A stretch of 64,000 nt of DNA from Thalassospira profundimaris (GTDB lineage Bacteria > Pseudomonadota > Alphaproteobacteria > Rhodospirillales > Thalassospiraceae). Shown here in pieces: positions 25,988 to 36,574 of the stretch. Location of the stretch: contig NZ_JPWH01000013.1 in the NCBI RefSeq assembly GCF_003326755.1, forward strand, positions 62,001 through 126,000, in the 5' to 3' direction. How positions within the stretch are numbered: the first letter of the stretch is position 1; the number at the start of each line of letters is the position of its first letter. The notes beneath the pieces were generated by a model. That model was not told where the DNA came from. It saw only the letters and a program-made list of their open reading frames with translations, and made no database searches. Both the position numbers and the translations under genes were made by a program.

Positions 25988-26800
25988 TCAGGCGACCTTC
26001 CCCGATACGCTGTCGTCTTCGTCATCTTCCTCGCCAAGATAGGCTTTCTTGACGTGGTCATTGGCCATCACCTCTTCGGGCAGGCCTGCCGCAATTTTAC
26101 GGCCGAAATCCAGCACCATGACCCGCGATGAAATATCCATCACAACACCCATGTCATGCTCGATCATGACAACGCTCATGCCCCATTCTTCATTCAGATC
26201 AATGATGAAGCGGGCCATATCTTCCTTTTCTTCAAGGTTCATGCCCGCCATGGGTTCATCCAGCAGGATCAGGTCCGGGCGCAGTGCAACCGCACGCGCC
26301 AGCTCCACCCGCTTGCGCAACCCATAGGAAAGGGTGCCCGCCGTTGCCTTGCGAATATGGGAAATTTCGAGAAAATCGATCACGTCTTCGCAGAATTTGC
26401 GGTGTTCCAGCTCTTCTTTCTGCGCGCCGGAAAACCAGTAAAGCGGGCCGGTCAGAAAATTGTTTTTCAAAAGGTGGTGGCGCCCGACCATGATGTTATC
26501 AAGCACCGACATATGGCCAAACAGGGCGAGGTTCTGGAACGTTCGTCCCACCCCCAGTTCGGCGCGGGCATTCGGTTTCAGGCCGGTTACGTCCTGGCCC
26601 TTGAAATGCACCGATCCGCTAGTGGGATGATAACGCCCGGAAATGCAGTTCAGCATCGATGTTTTACCCGCCCCGTTCGGGCCGATAATCGAAAACAGCT
26701 CGCCTTTCTGCACCGAAAAACTGACGTCACTCAACGCCCGCACGCCGCCAAAAACCAGCGACACATCGTTGATGCTCAAAATAGGGTCCGATGACGTCAT
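25988..26800 (-). CDS. livG: Branched-chain-type ABC transporter ATP-binding protein (LivG)
   Basis: 270 residues. Walker A is IIGPNGAGKTSMLNCISGRY, the Q-loop is GRTFQNLALFGHM, the signature-like sequence is LSYGLRKRVELARAVALRP (Tyr-Gly instead of Gly-Gly, common in LivG), Walker B is LILLDEPMAGMNLEE and the switch His is in VMIEHDMGVVM. First gene of the operon. ATG 26800 follows GGAGGATACC; the extension to 26878 has no family match. The acidic tail GEEDDEDD is unusual but harmless. Confidence 0.93.
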   Translation of the reverse strand: MTSSDPILSINDVSLVFGGVRALSDVSFSVQKGELFSIIGPNGAGKTSMLNCISGRYHPTSGSVHFKGQDVTGLKPNARAELGVGRTFQNLALFGHMSVLDNIMVGRHHLLKNNFLTGPLYWFSGAQKEELEHRKFCEDVIDFLEISHIRKATAGTLSYGLRKRVELARAVALRPDLILLDEPMAGMNLEEKEDMARFIIDLNEEWGMSVVMIEHDMGVVMDISSRVMVLDFGRKIAAGLPEEVMANDHVKKAYLGEEDDEDDSVSGKVA

Positions 26801-27646
26801 CGTCCTGGTATCCTCCCTGACCTGGGCCGCGTTCACCTGCACCCCGCCCGTTCGGGCACCGTGCAATGAACCGTCCAAATTTCAGCGTTTCCCTGATTTG
26901 CGTTTGTTCTTTATTACCCGCCGGTCGATACCGAAAAGGTTGCAACGCAATTAATACGTATTTGAGTACCAAATTCACACAATAGCGTCAACGCGTTGCT
27001 GAGGCTGTATTTGACCACAATGCTGCCTACCGCAACGCACAACCATGCCGATACCGTCATCCACGCTGTCGGGACGTAACATTCCGTAAGGTTAATATCT
27101 GAAAGAATGAAGGCTGTGAAAAACAGCACTATCGCGGTGCGGCATCACACAAACTGCTTCTCAACCACACATTTCTTCGTCTGCGGCACCAATTTTGAAA
27201 TTTCATTTCGCAAAATCCCTGCCGATTCGCAATTGGATAACATTTCAAAACTGTTTCACACTGCATTGAAACCGCGTTGCTTTCTTCTTTCTGCCTTTCC
27301 ACTACAACACGGAATACCAAGGAAAGAACCAGGCACCAAAACAAGGTTGGGCAGGATGGGACTCGCACAGCAATCGCACTGTACGGCGACTGAAAATACC
27401 GCATTTTGGGCGTTAAATTTAAAACAGCGTCCCCAGCCATGCGGGCAAAGCCCTGTTATCAGGGTGATTTTGCGAAAGACCCTTTTCGGGGTCTGGACTT
27501 TCACCGGGATTTGTGGTGTAACGCCCTCGCACTTCTTATGTGTATCGTGACCCGCGTCACGGTTAACAGATAGCCCACCGCTCGGCGCTCCGACGGTCGG
27601 GGTGTCTTGTCACGACAAGCCCTTTAACCACCTTGAGGAGGGTCTG
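26801..27646. other. 846-bp divergent intergenic region between livG and acnA
   Basis: No gene is supported here. It must carry the promoters of the importer operon (minus) and of aconitase (plus). Visible structures are a small hairpin AGACCC-TTTTCG-GGGTCT (27477-27494) and a dyad CTTGTC-AC-GACAAG (27606-27619) about 28 bp before the acnA start. The GAGGAGG ribosome site of acnA is at its end. Short open frames in this stretch have no recognisable protein character. Confidence 0.6.
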
Positions 27647-30337
27647 ATGTCCATTTGTGGCAAAGACAACCTGCAAACGCGCCGCACTTTGAAGGTCGGG
27701 GATGAATCCTTCGACTATTTCAGCCTTAAAGCTGCATCCGAAAAAATCGGCGACGTTTCCAAACTGCCTTTCACGCTGAAGGTCGTTCTTGAAAACCTTC
27801 TGCGTTACGAAGACGATTTCACCGTAAAAGCCGACGATATCAAAGCCGTCGTCGAATGGCTGAAATCGCGTAAAAGCACCCACGAAATCAATTACCGTCC
27901 GGCCCGTGTGCTGATGCAGGACTTCACCGGCGTTCCCGCCGTCGTGGACCTTGCCGCAATGCGTGATGCCGTGGTCAATATGGGCGGCGATGCCCAGAAG
28001 GTGAACCCGCTGTCACCGGTTGACCTGGTCATTGACCACTCGGTCATGGTTGACTTTTTTGGCACCGACGACGCACTCGACAAAAACATGCAGGTCGAGT
28101 TTGAACGTAACGGCGAACGTTACGAGTTCCTGCGCTGGGGCCAGAACGCCTTTAACAATTTCCGCATCGTCCCCCCGGGAGCCGGCATTTGCCACCAGGT
28201 CAATATCGAGCATCTGGCAAAGGTCGTGTGGACCGGCAAGGACGGCGACGGCAAAAATGTTGCCTATCCCGACACCCTGGTCGGCACCGATTCCCACACC
28301 ACGATGGTCAATGGCCTGGCCGTTCTCGGTTGGGGTGTGGGTGGTCTGGAAGCCGAAGCCGCCATGCTGGGTCAGCCGATTTCGATGCTGATCCCCGAAG
28401 TCATCGGCTTCAAGCTGACCGGTTCGCTCAAAGAAGGTGTTACCGCAACCGACCTGGTTCTGCGCGTCGTTCAGATGCTGCGTGAAAAAGGCGTTGTTGG
28501 CAAATTCGTCGAATTCTATGGCGATGCGCTGGATCATATGAGCCTGCCGGACCGTGCCACCATCGGCAACATGGCCCCGGAATATGGCGCGACCTGTGGT
28601 TTCTTCCCGATCGATGACGAAACCCTGAACTATATGCGTTCCACCGGCCGTTCCGACGAACAGGTTGCCCTGGTTGAAGCCTATGCCAAGGAACAGGGCA
28701 TGTGGCGGGAAAGCGGCTTTGAAGCCGACTATACCGACACCCTGGAACTGGACATCTCGACCGTCGAACCGGCACTTTCCGGTCCGAAACGCCCGCAGGA
28801 CCGCGTGCCGCTCAAGGATGCGGTTTCAAGCTTCACCAAAACCTTTGCCGATATGGCACCTGGTGTTGACGCCGAACGTACCGTCGATGTCAAAGGCGAA
28901 GACTTCAAGATGAAGGACGGTAACGTTGTTATCGCCGCCATCACGTCCTGCACCAACACCTCGAACCCGAGCGTTCTGATCGCGGCTGGCCTTCTGGCCA
29001 AAAAGGCTGCCGAGAAGGGCCTGTCGCGCAAGCCGTGGGTGAAAACCTCGCTCGCACCAGGGTCGCTGGTTGTGGCCGATTATCTTGAAAAGGCCGGTCT
29101 GCAGGATTACCTGGATCAGCTTGGCTTTAACGTCGCCGGTTTTGGCTGCACCACCTGTATTGGTAACTCCGGCCCGCTCGCCGGTCCGATTGCCGGTGCG
29201 ATTGAAGACCAGGACATGCTTGTTACGGCCGTTCTGTCGGGCAACCGCAACTTTGAAGGCCGTATCAGCCCGCATGTGAAGGCAAACTATCTTGCCTCGC
29301 CGCCGCTGGTTGTGGCCTATGCCATCGCCGGGAACCTGAAGGTTGACCTGAACAATGACCCGCTGGGTCAGGATCAGGATGGCAATGATGTTTTCCTGAA
29401 GGACATCTGGCCGTCCAACAAGGAAATCGCGGATACCATCGCGGCCTCGATCTCGGCCAAGATGTACAAGGACCGTTACGACAATATCTTTGCCGGTCCG
29501 AAACCGTGGCAGGAAATCCAGATCACCGAAGGCGAAACCTACGAGTGGGACAGCAAATCCACCTATGTTCAGAACCCGCCCTATTTTGTCGATATGGCAG
29601 CTGAACCGGGTGAATTCTCCGACGTCAAGGGTGCGCGTCCGCTGCTGATCCTGGGTGACTCTGTCACCACCGACCACATTTCTCCGGCCGGTTCGATCAA
29701 GGAAGAAAGCCCGGCAGGTGAATACCTCAAGGCCAATGGCGTTGCCGTTCGCGACTTCAACTCCTACGGCGCACGCCGTGGCAACCACGAAGTCATGATG
29801 CGCGGTACCTTTGCCAATATCCGTATCCGTAACGAAATGGCACCAGGCACCGAAGGCGGTGTTTCGGTTCATTACCCGTCTGGCGAACAGAACTGGGTTT
29901 ATGATGTTGCCATGCGTTACCAGGAAGAAGGCACGCCGCTGGTCATTGTTGCCGGTCAGGAATACGGCACCGGTTCCTCGCGTGACTGGGCAGCCAAAGG
30001 CACCAATCTTCTAGGTGTGAAGGCCGTTATCGCCGAAAGCTTTGAACGTATTCACCGCACCAACCTGGTCTGCATGGGCGTCCTGCCGTTGCAGTTCAAA
30101 AATGGTGAAGGTCGCAAGTCGCTCAAGCTGGACGGTACCGAAACCTTCGATATCGTCGGCATCGCCGATGGCATCACCCCGCAGCAGGATGTGACCGTTC
30201 GCATCACCCGCAAGGATGGTTCGACCGAGGAAACAACCGCCATGTGCCGCATCGATACCGAAAACGAAGTTCTGTATTTCCAGAATGGCGGTATCTTGCA
30301 GTTCGTGCTGCGCAACATGATCAAAGACGCGGCCTGA
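27647..30337 (+). CDS. acnA: Aconitate hydratase A
   Basis: 896 residues, the normal length for AcnA/IRP-type aconitase. The three [4Fe-4S] cysteines are seen in [14 protein letters not shown] and [34 protein letters not shown] and the C-terminal swivel domain ([37 protein letters not shown]) are intact. It isomerises citrate to isocitrate in the TCA cycle. ATG 27647 follows a strong GAGGAGG; an upstream in-frame ATG at 27602 is unlikely. Codon use shifts toward the pattern of highly expressed genes (many CGT, GGT), consistent with abundance. Monocistronic. Confidence 0.97.
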   Translation: MSICGKDNLQTRRTLKVGDESFDYFSLKAASEKIGDVSKLPFTLKVVLENLLRYEDDFTVKADDIKAVVEWLKSRKSTHEINYRPARVLMQDFTGVPAVVDLAAMRDAVVNMGGDAQKVNPLSPVDLVIDHSVMVDFFGTDDALDKNMQVEFERNGERYEFLRWGQNAFNNFRIVPPGAGICHQVNIEHLAKVVWTGKDGDGKNVAYPDTLVGTDSHTTMVNGLAVLGWGVGGLEAEAAMLGQPISMLIPEVIGFKLTGSLKEGVTATDLVLRVVQMLREKGVVGKFVEFYGDALDHMSLPDRATIGNMAPEYGATCGFFPIDDETLNYMRSTGRSDEQVALVEAYAKEQGMWRESGFEADYTDTLELDISTVEPALSGPKRPQDRVPLKDAVSSFTKTFADMAPGVDAERTVDVKGEDFKMKDGNVVIAAITSCTNTSNPSVLIAAGLLAKKAAEKGLSRKPWVKTSLAPGSLVVADYLEKAGLQDYLDQLGFNVAGFGCTTCIGNSGPLAGPIAGAIEDQDMLVTAVLSGNRNFEGRISPHVKANYLASPPLVVAYAIAGNLKVDLNNDPLGQDQDGNDVFLKDIWPSNKEIADTIAASISAKMYKDRYDNIFAGPKPWQEIQITEGETYEWDSKSTYVQNPPYFVDMAAEPGEFSDVKGARPLLILGDSVTTDHISPAGSIKEESPAGEYLKANGVAVRDFNSYGARRGNHEVMMRGTFANIRIRNEMAPGTEGGVSVHYPSGEQNWVYDVAMRYQEEGTPLVIVAGQEYGTGSSRDWAAKGTNLLGVKAVIAESFERIHRTNLVCMGVLPLQFKNGEGRKSLKLDGTETFDIVGIADGITPQQDVTVRITRKDGSTEETTAMCRIDTENEVLYFQNGGILQFVLRNMIKDAA

Positions 30338-30373
30338 TCACGCCCCTTCGGGGTTTTCAGGACAGTCAAAAAT

Positions 30374-30405
30374 ACCCCGTCAGTTCTGCTGGCGGGGTGT
30401 TTTTT
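30374..30405 (+). terminator. Intrinsic terminator of acnA
   Basis: A 10-bp stem ACCCCGTCAG / CTGGCGGGGT (one G-U pair), 5-nt loop, followed by TGTTTTTT. A smaller CCCC-TTC-GGGG hairpin with TTTT precedes it closer to the stop codon. Confidence 0.9.
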
Positions 30406-30534
30406 GATTTTGAATTGATCTATCTCCTGAACTTCACCCTAAAGACTGTTTAAATTATTCATTCTGCTCTTGTTTGCCTTTTGACACGGGTGACAGAAAT
30501 GTGTTTTGCCACTTATAATTATACTACCTGAAGA

Positions 30535-33159
30535 ATGACCAGCGACGACAAAATGCAACACCCGCGTGCACCGATACGTATTGGAACCCTAAGCCAGGGA
30601 AAAGTCCTGACCTGCGGCCCGGATATGCCGCTCGGCGAGGCGATTGCCCTGATGCACCAGCAGCGCCGAAGCTCTATCGTCGTCACGGAACAAAACCGCC
30701 CGCTCGGCGTCTGGACGGAACATGACTGTCTAACGATCCGTGCAAATGATGACGCTGCATTTTCGCGCCCGATTTCTGACTGGATGTCATCGCCGGTCCG
30801 GACAATGTCCGCCCACGCCTCTGTCGAGGCGGCGACCTTTCGCATGCGGCGCGACAGGCTGCGTCACCTGATTATTATCGACGATGCCGAATGTCTGGTC
30901 GGTATCATCAGCCAAAGCGACCTGATCCGTGTTCCCGGTGCCATTCATCCGCTGCGTGAACGCAATGTTGCCTCGATCGTCCGGCGCAATACCGTGTGTA
31001 TGCCGGGCGATACTCCGATTGATGAGTTACAGGCCGCAATGCGTGACAATGAATGTGACAGCGCCATCGTTTTCAAACCCGCGGCCGATGCAAAACAATC
31101 ACTGCCGGTGCAATCTCCGGCAGAAACGGAAACAACGGGCATCACCCATGACATCGGCATTGTGACGGAACGCGACATTGTCGGCTATCTGGTCAAACGC
31201 GGTAAATCCGTCACCGCCTGGGAAATTACCAGCCGCCCCGTGCGTCAGATCCCGGATTCCACAAGCCTGCAAGACGCCCGCCAGATCATGATGGATCATC
31301 AGATCCGCCATCTGGTCGTGACGGACCCGCAACATAAAGTTCCGGGCATCCTTTCATTTAACGATCTTCTGGCATCGATCGAGCATGATTACCTGCAACA
31401 CATGCACAATGCGATGGAAGATCGCGATACGGCCCTGGCGCGGGCGCAAAAAGCCCTGCATCTGAGCCGCAAGATCATTGAAAGTTCGCCTGACGGCATC
31501 ATCATTGTTGATGATCAGGGGAAAATCGAGGACGTCAACCCGTCCTTTACCCGTGTCACCGGTTACAGCCGCAGCGAGGCCATTGGCAGCAGCCCCAATA
31601 TTTTGCAGTCCGGCCGCCATGACCGCGCCTTTTACCAGGATATGTGGCAAAGCATTACCCGGGCCGGGCGCTGGCAGGGCGAAATCTGGAACCGGCGCAA
31701 ATCGGGCGAGATTTACCCCGAGTGGCTGTCCATCATTGCCATTCGCGACGAGGAAGGCCGGGTGTTGCAATATGCCGGTATTTTTTCCGACATTACCGAT
31801 CGCAAACAAACCAGTGAAGATATTCGCCGCCTGTCGCATTACGACGAACTGACCGGTTTTCCCAACCGGCGACGGTTTCTTGATGTGCTGGGACGCACCT
31901 TGAACGAACAGCGCGGCAGCAAAAACAATGTGGCGGTGCTGCTGATCGATATTGATAATTTTCAGCGCATCAACAACACACTGGGCCACAGCGTGGGAGA
32001 TGACGTGCTGGTCGATTTCGCCGGTCGCCTGAACCGTGCCCTGCCGACCGATACCATGCTGGCGCGCATGGGGGCAGATGATTTTGCCATCCTGCTGCCC
32101 CAGACGCATGAAAACGACACGCTTGAAACCATCGCCCAGGATTTGATGGAAGTTTTCAATCAACCGCATTTCTCGGCCAATGGCACCGAACTGTTTATTA
32201 CCGCAAGCATGGGCATCACGCTGTATCCCCGTGATGGCAATGACACCACCATGTTGCTGCGCAATGCCGAAATTGCCATGCTGCGGGCAAAGAACCACGG
32301 GCGCAACCGGTTCAATTATTACAACCGGTCCATGAACACCGTCAGCCGCGATACCCTGGCTTTGGAAAGCGATTTGCGCCACGCGGTGGAAAGGCGCGAA
32401 TTTTATCTCGCCTATCAACCACAATTCCTGGCCTCAAACGGGCAACTTTCCGGGTTTGAAGCCCTGATCCGCTGGCAGCATCCCAAACATGGCGAACTTG
32501 GGCCCGACCGGTTCATCCCGCTGGCCGAAGAAATTGGCATGATTGATGAAATCGGCCTTTGGGTGCTGCGTACCGCCTGTATGCAAACCGTTCAATGGCG
32601 TCAAAAGGGGCTGCATAACATTACGATGGCCGTCAATGCCTCGCTCCAGCAATTTAACAGCCCGATCGAGTTTGGCGACCTTGTGGCCTCTGTCCTGAAT
32701 GAAACCGGGCTTGCTGGCGACCGGCTGGAAATTGAGATTACCGAAAGCCTGTTCATGCAGGACATCGAGGATACCTGCCGCAAGTTGCAGCGTATCAGTG
32801 ATCTTGGCGTTAAAATCGCGCTCGATGATTTTGGCACCGGCTTTTCCAGCCTGAGCTATCTGCGCCATGTGCCGTTTGATGTGCTGAAAATTGACCGGAG
32901 TTTTGTCAACGATATTGGCAAGGGCATCGGGGGTAGCGAACTGGTTCGCACCATCATCAATATGGCGCACAACCTGGGCAAAAGCTGTATTGCCGAAGGT
33001 GTTGAAAACCTGTCCCAGGAACAATTCCTGCGCGATCACGGGTGCGATTTCCTCCAGGGCTTTTTGCGTGGTCGCCCCGCCCCGGCCGATCAAATCGAAA
33101 AAAACTTCGCCCCGCTTTTTAGCCAGCCGCACAGCCAAACCGGTTATAAACCGAATTAA
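30535..33159 (+). CDS. CBS-PAS-GGDEF-EAL c-di-GMP signalling protein
   Basis: 874 residues, no membrane segment. Order: two CBS pairs (about 18-130 and 145-282), a short coiled helix, a PAS domain (about 310-425), GGDEF (435-597) and EAL (605-860). The cyclase motif is degenerate (GADDF at 513-517 instead of GGDEF), which makes synthesis of c-di-GMP doubtful. The phosphodiesterase side looks complete: FEALIRW (641-647), IALDDFGTGFSSL and AEGVEN. I infer a c-di-GMP-hydrolysing enzyme tuned by nucleotide binding to the CBS modules and by a PAS ligand. It is monocistronic, with an AT-rich promoter region after the acnA terminator. Confidence 0.92.
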   Translation: MTSDDKMQHPRAPIRIGTLSQGKVLTCGPDMPLGEAIALMHQQRRSSIVVTEQNRPLGVWTEHDCLTIRANDDAAFSRPISDWMSSPVRTMSAHASVEAATFRMRRDRLRHLIIIDDAECLVGIISQSDLIRVPGAIHPLRERNVASIVRRNTVCMPGDTPIDELQAAMRDNECDSAIVFKPAADAKQSLPVQSPAETETTGITHDIGIVTERDIVGYLVKRGKSVTAWEITSRPVRQIPDSTSLQDARQIMMDHQIRHLVVTDPQHKVPGILSFNDLLASIEHDYLQHMHNAMEDRDTALARAQKALHLSRKIIESSPDGIIIVDDQGKIEDVNPSFTRVTGYSRSEAIGSSPNILQSGRHDRAFYQDMWQSITRAGRWQGEIWNRRKSGEIYPEWLSIIAIRDEEGRVLQYAGIFSDITDRKQTSEDIRRLSHYDELTGFPNRRRFLDVLGRTLNEQRGSKNNVAVLLIDIDNFQRINNTLGHSVGDDVLVDFAGRLNRALPTDTMLARMGADDFAILLPQTHENDTLETIAQDLMEVFNQPHFSANGTELFITASMGITLYPRDGNDTTMLLRNAEIAMLRAKNHGRNRFNYYNRSMNTVSRDTLALESDLRHAVERREFYLAYQPQFLASNGQLSGFEALIRWQHPKHGELGPDRFIPLAEEIGMIDEIGLWVLRTACMQTVQWRQKGLHNITMAVNASLQQFNSPIEFGDLVASVLNETGLAGDRLEIEITESLFMQDIEDTCRKLQRISDLGVKIALDDFGTGFSSLSYLRHVPFDVLKIDRSFVNDIGKGIGGSELVRTIINMAHNLGKSCIAEGVENLSQEQFLRDHGCDFLQGFLRGRPAPADQIEKNFAPLFSQPHSQTGYKPN

Positions 33160-33181
33160 CCCGTTTAAAGGGCCCGTGAAA

Positions 33182-33216
33182 AAGGCGGAAACGCGATGCC
33201 GTTTCCGCCTTAATTC
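33182..33216. terminator. Bidirectional terminator between GGDEF-EAL gene and NSS symporter
   Basis: A 12-bp perfect stem AAGGCGGAAACG / CGTTTCCGCCTT with a 6-nt loop. T-rich sequence follows on the plus strand (AATTCT) and, more strongly, on the minus strand (TTTTTC). The genes on both sides converge on it. Confidence 0.85.
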
Positions 33217-33253
33217 TATCGCGCAGCAGCAAGATGCGGATAAAGCCAATAAC

Positions 33254-34588
33254 TTAACTGATCAATCCGCTGATCAGGATAAAGGCAATTGCTGCCGGGG
33301 CGATGAACTTCACCAAAATCCCCCAGATATTGATCCAGGCCGGAACCTTGCCATTGTGCGAGGCGAGATCTTCCCTGGCGGCGCCCCAGATCACCCAGCC
33401 GACAAACAGCGAAATGAACAGACCGCCAATGGGCAACAGCAATTTCGCCGAGACAAAATCCATCAGGTTAAAGAACGTCATACCAAAGAATGTGGTGTCC
33501 TTCATGATCCCGTTTGACAGGGACGACGGAATGCCAAGCACAAAAATGATCAGCCCCATAATGATGGAAGCCACCTTGCGGCTAAGGCCCCGATCATCAA
33601 CAAAATAGGCAACCACCACTTCAAGAATGGATACCGACGAGGTCAACGCGGCAATTGCCAGAAGCAGGAAGAACAGGAAGGCAAAAAATTCGCCAAACGG
33701 CATCTGGGCAAAAACGGCAGGCAACGTGATAAAGGTCAGGCCCGGCCCTGCACCCGGATCAAAGCCAAAGGCGAAAACCGCTGGCAAAATCAAAAGGCCG
33801 GCCAATACCGCAACCGCCGTATCAAGCAGAACAACCCAGCCTGCCGCCCCGGCAATATTCTCCTTTTTTGACAGATAAGACCCATAGGTAATCATGGCCC
33901 CCATCCCCAGTGAAAGCGAGAAAAACGCCTGGGAGAGCGCATCGGAAACCGTGTTCCAGGTGACTTTTGAGAAATCCGGCTGCAACAGAAAGGCAAGACC
34001 TTTGCCTGCCCCTGGCAGGGTTACGGCACGCCCGATCAGGATAAGAAGCAATACAAACAGGGCTGGCATCAGAATTTTCGATGCCCGTTCAATGCCGCTG
34101 CCAATCCCCGAAAGCACGACAAATACCGTCAGCGCCATGAAAATGGCATGGTAAACCAGCGGCGAGATATTGCCCGCAATAAAGCCGTCAAACGCGGCAC
34201 CCAGCACGGCCGGATCGCTGCTGGAAAGGCCACCGGTCACGGCCTTGACCATATAGGCAATCGTCCAGCCCGCAACGACACTGTAAAATGACAGGATGGT
34301 AAAGGCGGCACCAACACCGCACAGACCAACCAAAGGCCAGGCCCCACCCTTAAGCTTTTTAAAGGCACCAATGGCGTTTTTCTCGGACAAACGGCCAATC
34401 ACCATTTCCGCCAGCATCACCGAGAGGCCAATGGTAAAGACCAGTGCGAGATAAATCAGCAGAAAGGCACCACCCCCGTTGCTTCCTGCCATATAGGGAA
34501 ATTTCCAGATATTCCCCAGGCCAACCGCCGACCCGGCTGCGGCCAGAATAAAGCCGAGGCGTGACCCCCAATGCTCACGTTGTATCAT
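33254..34588 (-). CDS. Neurotransmitter:sodium symporter (NSS/SNF) family transporter
   Basis: 444 residues with about 11-12 membrane helices. The first helix GFILAAAGSAVGLGNIWKFP holds the unwound Na+/substrate site (GSAVGLGN) characteristic of LeuT-type transporters, followed by NGGGAFLLIYL. It is likely a sodium-driven amino acid or amine importer, consistent with the sodium economy suggested by the Mrp operon. A TTG at 34597 is possible, but ATG 34588 with GAGGG at 10 nt is better. The precise substrate is not evident. Confidence 0.9.
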   Translation of the reverse strand: MIQREHWGSRLGFILAAAGSAVGLGNIWKFPYMAGSNGGGAFLLIYLALVFTIGLSVMLAEMVIGRLSEKNAIGAFKKLKGGAWPLVGLCGVGAAFTILSFYSVVAGWTIAYMVKAVTGGLSSSDPAVLGAAFDGFIAGNISPLVYHAIFMALTVFVVLSGIGSGIERASKILMPALFVLLLILIGRAVTLPGAGKGLAFLLQPDFSKVTWNTVSDALSQAFFSLSLGMGAMITYGSYLSKKENIAGAAGWVVLLDTAVAVLAGLLILPAVFAFGFDPGAGPGLTFITLPAVFAQMPFGEFFAFLFFLLLAIAALTSSVSILEVVVAYFVDDRGLSRKVASIIMGLIIFVLGIPSSLSNGIMKDTTFFGMTFFNLMDFVSAKLLLPIGGLFISLFVGWVIWGAAREDLASHNGKVPAWINIWGILVKFIAPAAIAFILISGLIS

Positions 34589-34854
34589 TTCCTGCAAACC
34601 CTCTTGTCTTGCCAGTCTCTTTATGTGCCTTAAAGAAGGTCGATGGACCGGCTTTCTTTTGCGTTACAAAAACAGGGGCACCCCGGCCCCCTTGCATTAT
34701 CGCGAACGATAAACATCCCTTAATATCACCGTTTTTAAGATATTTCGCAGAAATATTACGCTTGTTTGCGCAACAAACGTTCATTTTACGGGCCCGGGGT
34801 CGGTTCAACCGCTTGTGATTGGCAGGTGAGGACACAATCGGCAATGATGGGCCC

Positions 34855-35625
34855 ATGAAAATGGAAAAGCTCAAAAAACCGCACTATGGCGTCCTGACGG
34901 CCTTGCTCTCGCTGGCTGTTTCAGGCCCTGTTTATGCGGCCACAGCCCAAAATGCCAGTGTTACGCCGCAAGCGGTTGTTGAACTGTTTACTTCCGAAGG
35001 ATGCAGTTCCTGCCCGCCAGCCGATGCGGTGCTGCGTGATATTTCCAGGGAAACAGACAATCTGCTTTTGCTGTCTTTCCATGTTGACTACTGGAATTAT
35101 CTGGGATGGAAAGACCGCTTTTCCGAACCCGCCTATACTGACCGCCAGCGCAAATACGCATCTTTCAATCATGAAAGCTATGTCTATACACCGCAGGTCA
35201 TTATCAATGGTGCCGGTTCCGTTCGTGCCACAAACAAGGATGCCATCCTTGCCGCGGCATTCACAAAACCCTCGCCGCTGGAATCGTGGATTACCATCAC
35301 CACCGACAATACAGCGGGGCAGAAACCCGGTGGCATCGTTCATCTGGCGGCCCCTGCCAACACGGTCCCGCACAAACCGCTTAAGATATGGCTGCTGGGA
35401 TTTGACCGGCACGCCAGCACCGACGTCGATGCCGGTGAAAATGCCGGTCGCAACCTCCGGCATGTCAATATCGTGCGCGAGCTGGACGACCTTGGCACCT
35501 GGGATGGCAAACCGCGCGATATTCCCGTCCGGCTGGAATATGAATGCAATGGCGGCATCGCCGTTTTGTTGCAGGAAGAAAATGGCGGACCGATCCGCAG
35601 CGCGAGCATGGCACGGTTCGATTGA
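34855..35625 (+). CDS. DUF1223 thioredoxin-like exported protein
   Basis: 256 residues. A signal peptide (LTALLSLAVSGPVYAATA) leads into a DUF1223 domain that starts VVELFTSEGCSSCPPADAVL; the CSSC pair matches the thioredoxin-like CxxC position. Other conserved blocks are SFHVDYWNYLGWKDRFS and YVYTPQVIINGAG. The domain is widespread in proteobacteria with no fixed function; a periplasmic redox role is a guess. ATG 34855 is chosen because it gives a compact signal peptide. It is divergent from the NSS gene. Confidence 0.85.
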   Translation: MKMEKLKKPHYGVLTALLSLAVSGPVYAATAQNASVTPQAVVELFTSEGCSSCPPADAVLRDISRETDNLLLLSFHVDYWNYLGWKDRFSEPAYTDRQRKYASFNHESYVYTPQVIINGAGSVRATNKDAILAAAFTKPSPLESWITITTDNTAGQKPGGIVHLAAPANTVPHKPLKIWLLGFDRHASTDVDAGENAGRNLRHVNIVRELDDLGTWDGKPRDIPVRLEYECNGGIAVLLQEENGGPIRSASMARFD

Positions 35626-35773
35626 TACCGGCGCGCCACGTTTTTATTAAAATAATGTGCAAAAACCCGCCTGCCCGGGCGCGAGATTGACCTGAAACAA
35701 AGTCTCTTGGGCAAATGTCGGATAAAGCATGATTCCAATGACACTTCACGGTATAGAAGTGCATGACTTGTGA

Positions 35774-36574
35774 ATGGTTTGTGTGGCCTGGATGATTGTT
35801 TTTACCGGTTCTGATCTGACCTGCCGCCGGGGTGAAAGGCTTGTTTTCACCGATCTGGCGTTCGATGCGCGTCCGGGGGATGCCCTGATGCTGCGCGGAC
35901 GCAATGGCGCGGGGAAATCCAGCCTGCTGCGCCTGATGGCCGGGCTGTCCGAACCGCTGGCTGGTACCATTTGCTGGGAAAACGAAAATATCCGCGAAGA
36001 CATGCCCGCCCATCGCGCCCGGATGCAGTATCTGGGCCATCAGGATGCGGTCAAACCCGTTCTGACAGTGCGCGATAATCTGCGCCTGTGGGCCAGTCTG
36101 CGCGACGTTGATAATGTGGATGCCGCCATTGACCAGGCGCTTGATGCGCTGGGTATTTTGCACCTTGCCAATAGCAGCGGCCGGTTTCTGTCAAGCGGGC
36201 AAAAACGCCGGACTGCCCTTGCGCGTATTCTGCTGGGCGAAAGCGAGCTTTGGCTGCTTGATGAACCCACCGTCGGGCTGGACCGCGAATCCTGTGCCGA
36301 TCTGGCCCGGTTAGTTGATGATTTTCGCGCCAAAGGCGGCATCGTTGTTTATTCAACCCATGTCGATCTGGAGATTGCCGCGCCGCGCATCCTTAACCTT
36401 GATGAATTCGCCATTCCGATGTTTGACTGGCTAAGGGACGAAATCGGGGAAGATGCAGATGCGCAACATCCCGATGCCAGCACCACACCAGCCAGCACGA
36501 CACGGGACGGCACATCACCTTCCCGGCGGAAGAAGATACACAGCCCCTCGACCGATTTTGAGGGGATTGCATGA
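35774..36574 (+). CDS. ccmA: Cytochrome c maturation ABC ATPase CcmA
   Basis: 266 residues. Walker A RGRNGAGKSSLLRLMAGLSE, signature LSSGQKRRTALARILLGES and Walker B LWLLDEPTVGLD are followed by YSTHVDLE with the switch His. With CcmB it forms the ATPase that drives release of haem-loaded CcmE from CcmC/D. The C-terminus carries about 50 extra polar residues beyond the usual CcmA length. ATG 35774 is used, but ATG 35792 (MIVFTGSDLTCRRG) would match the usual family start equally well. It overlaps ccmB by 4 nt. Confidence 0.93.
   Translation: MVCVAWMIVFTGSDLTCRRGERLVFTDLAFDARPGDALMLRGRNGAGKSSLLRLMAGLSEPLAGTICWENENIREDMPAHRARMQYLGHQDAVKPVLTVRDNLRLWASLRDVDNVDAAIDQALDALGILHLANSSGRFLSSGQKRRTALARILLGESELWLLDEPTVGLDRESCADLARLVDDFRAKGGIVVYSTHVDLEIAAPRILNLDEFAIPMFDWLRDEIGEDADAQHPDASTTPASTTRDGTSPSRRKKIHSPSTDFEGIA

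Noticed and set aside
27107-27550. 147-codon frame in the acnA leader
   Set aside because: No ribosome site of note, unusual composition and no recognisable protein features.
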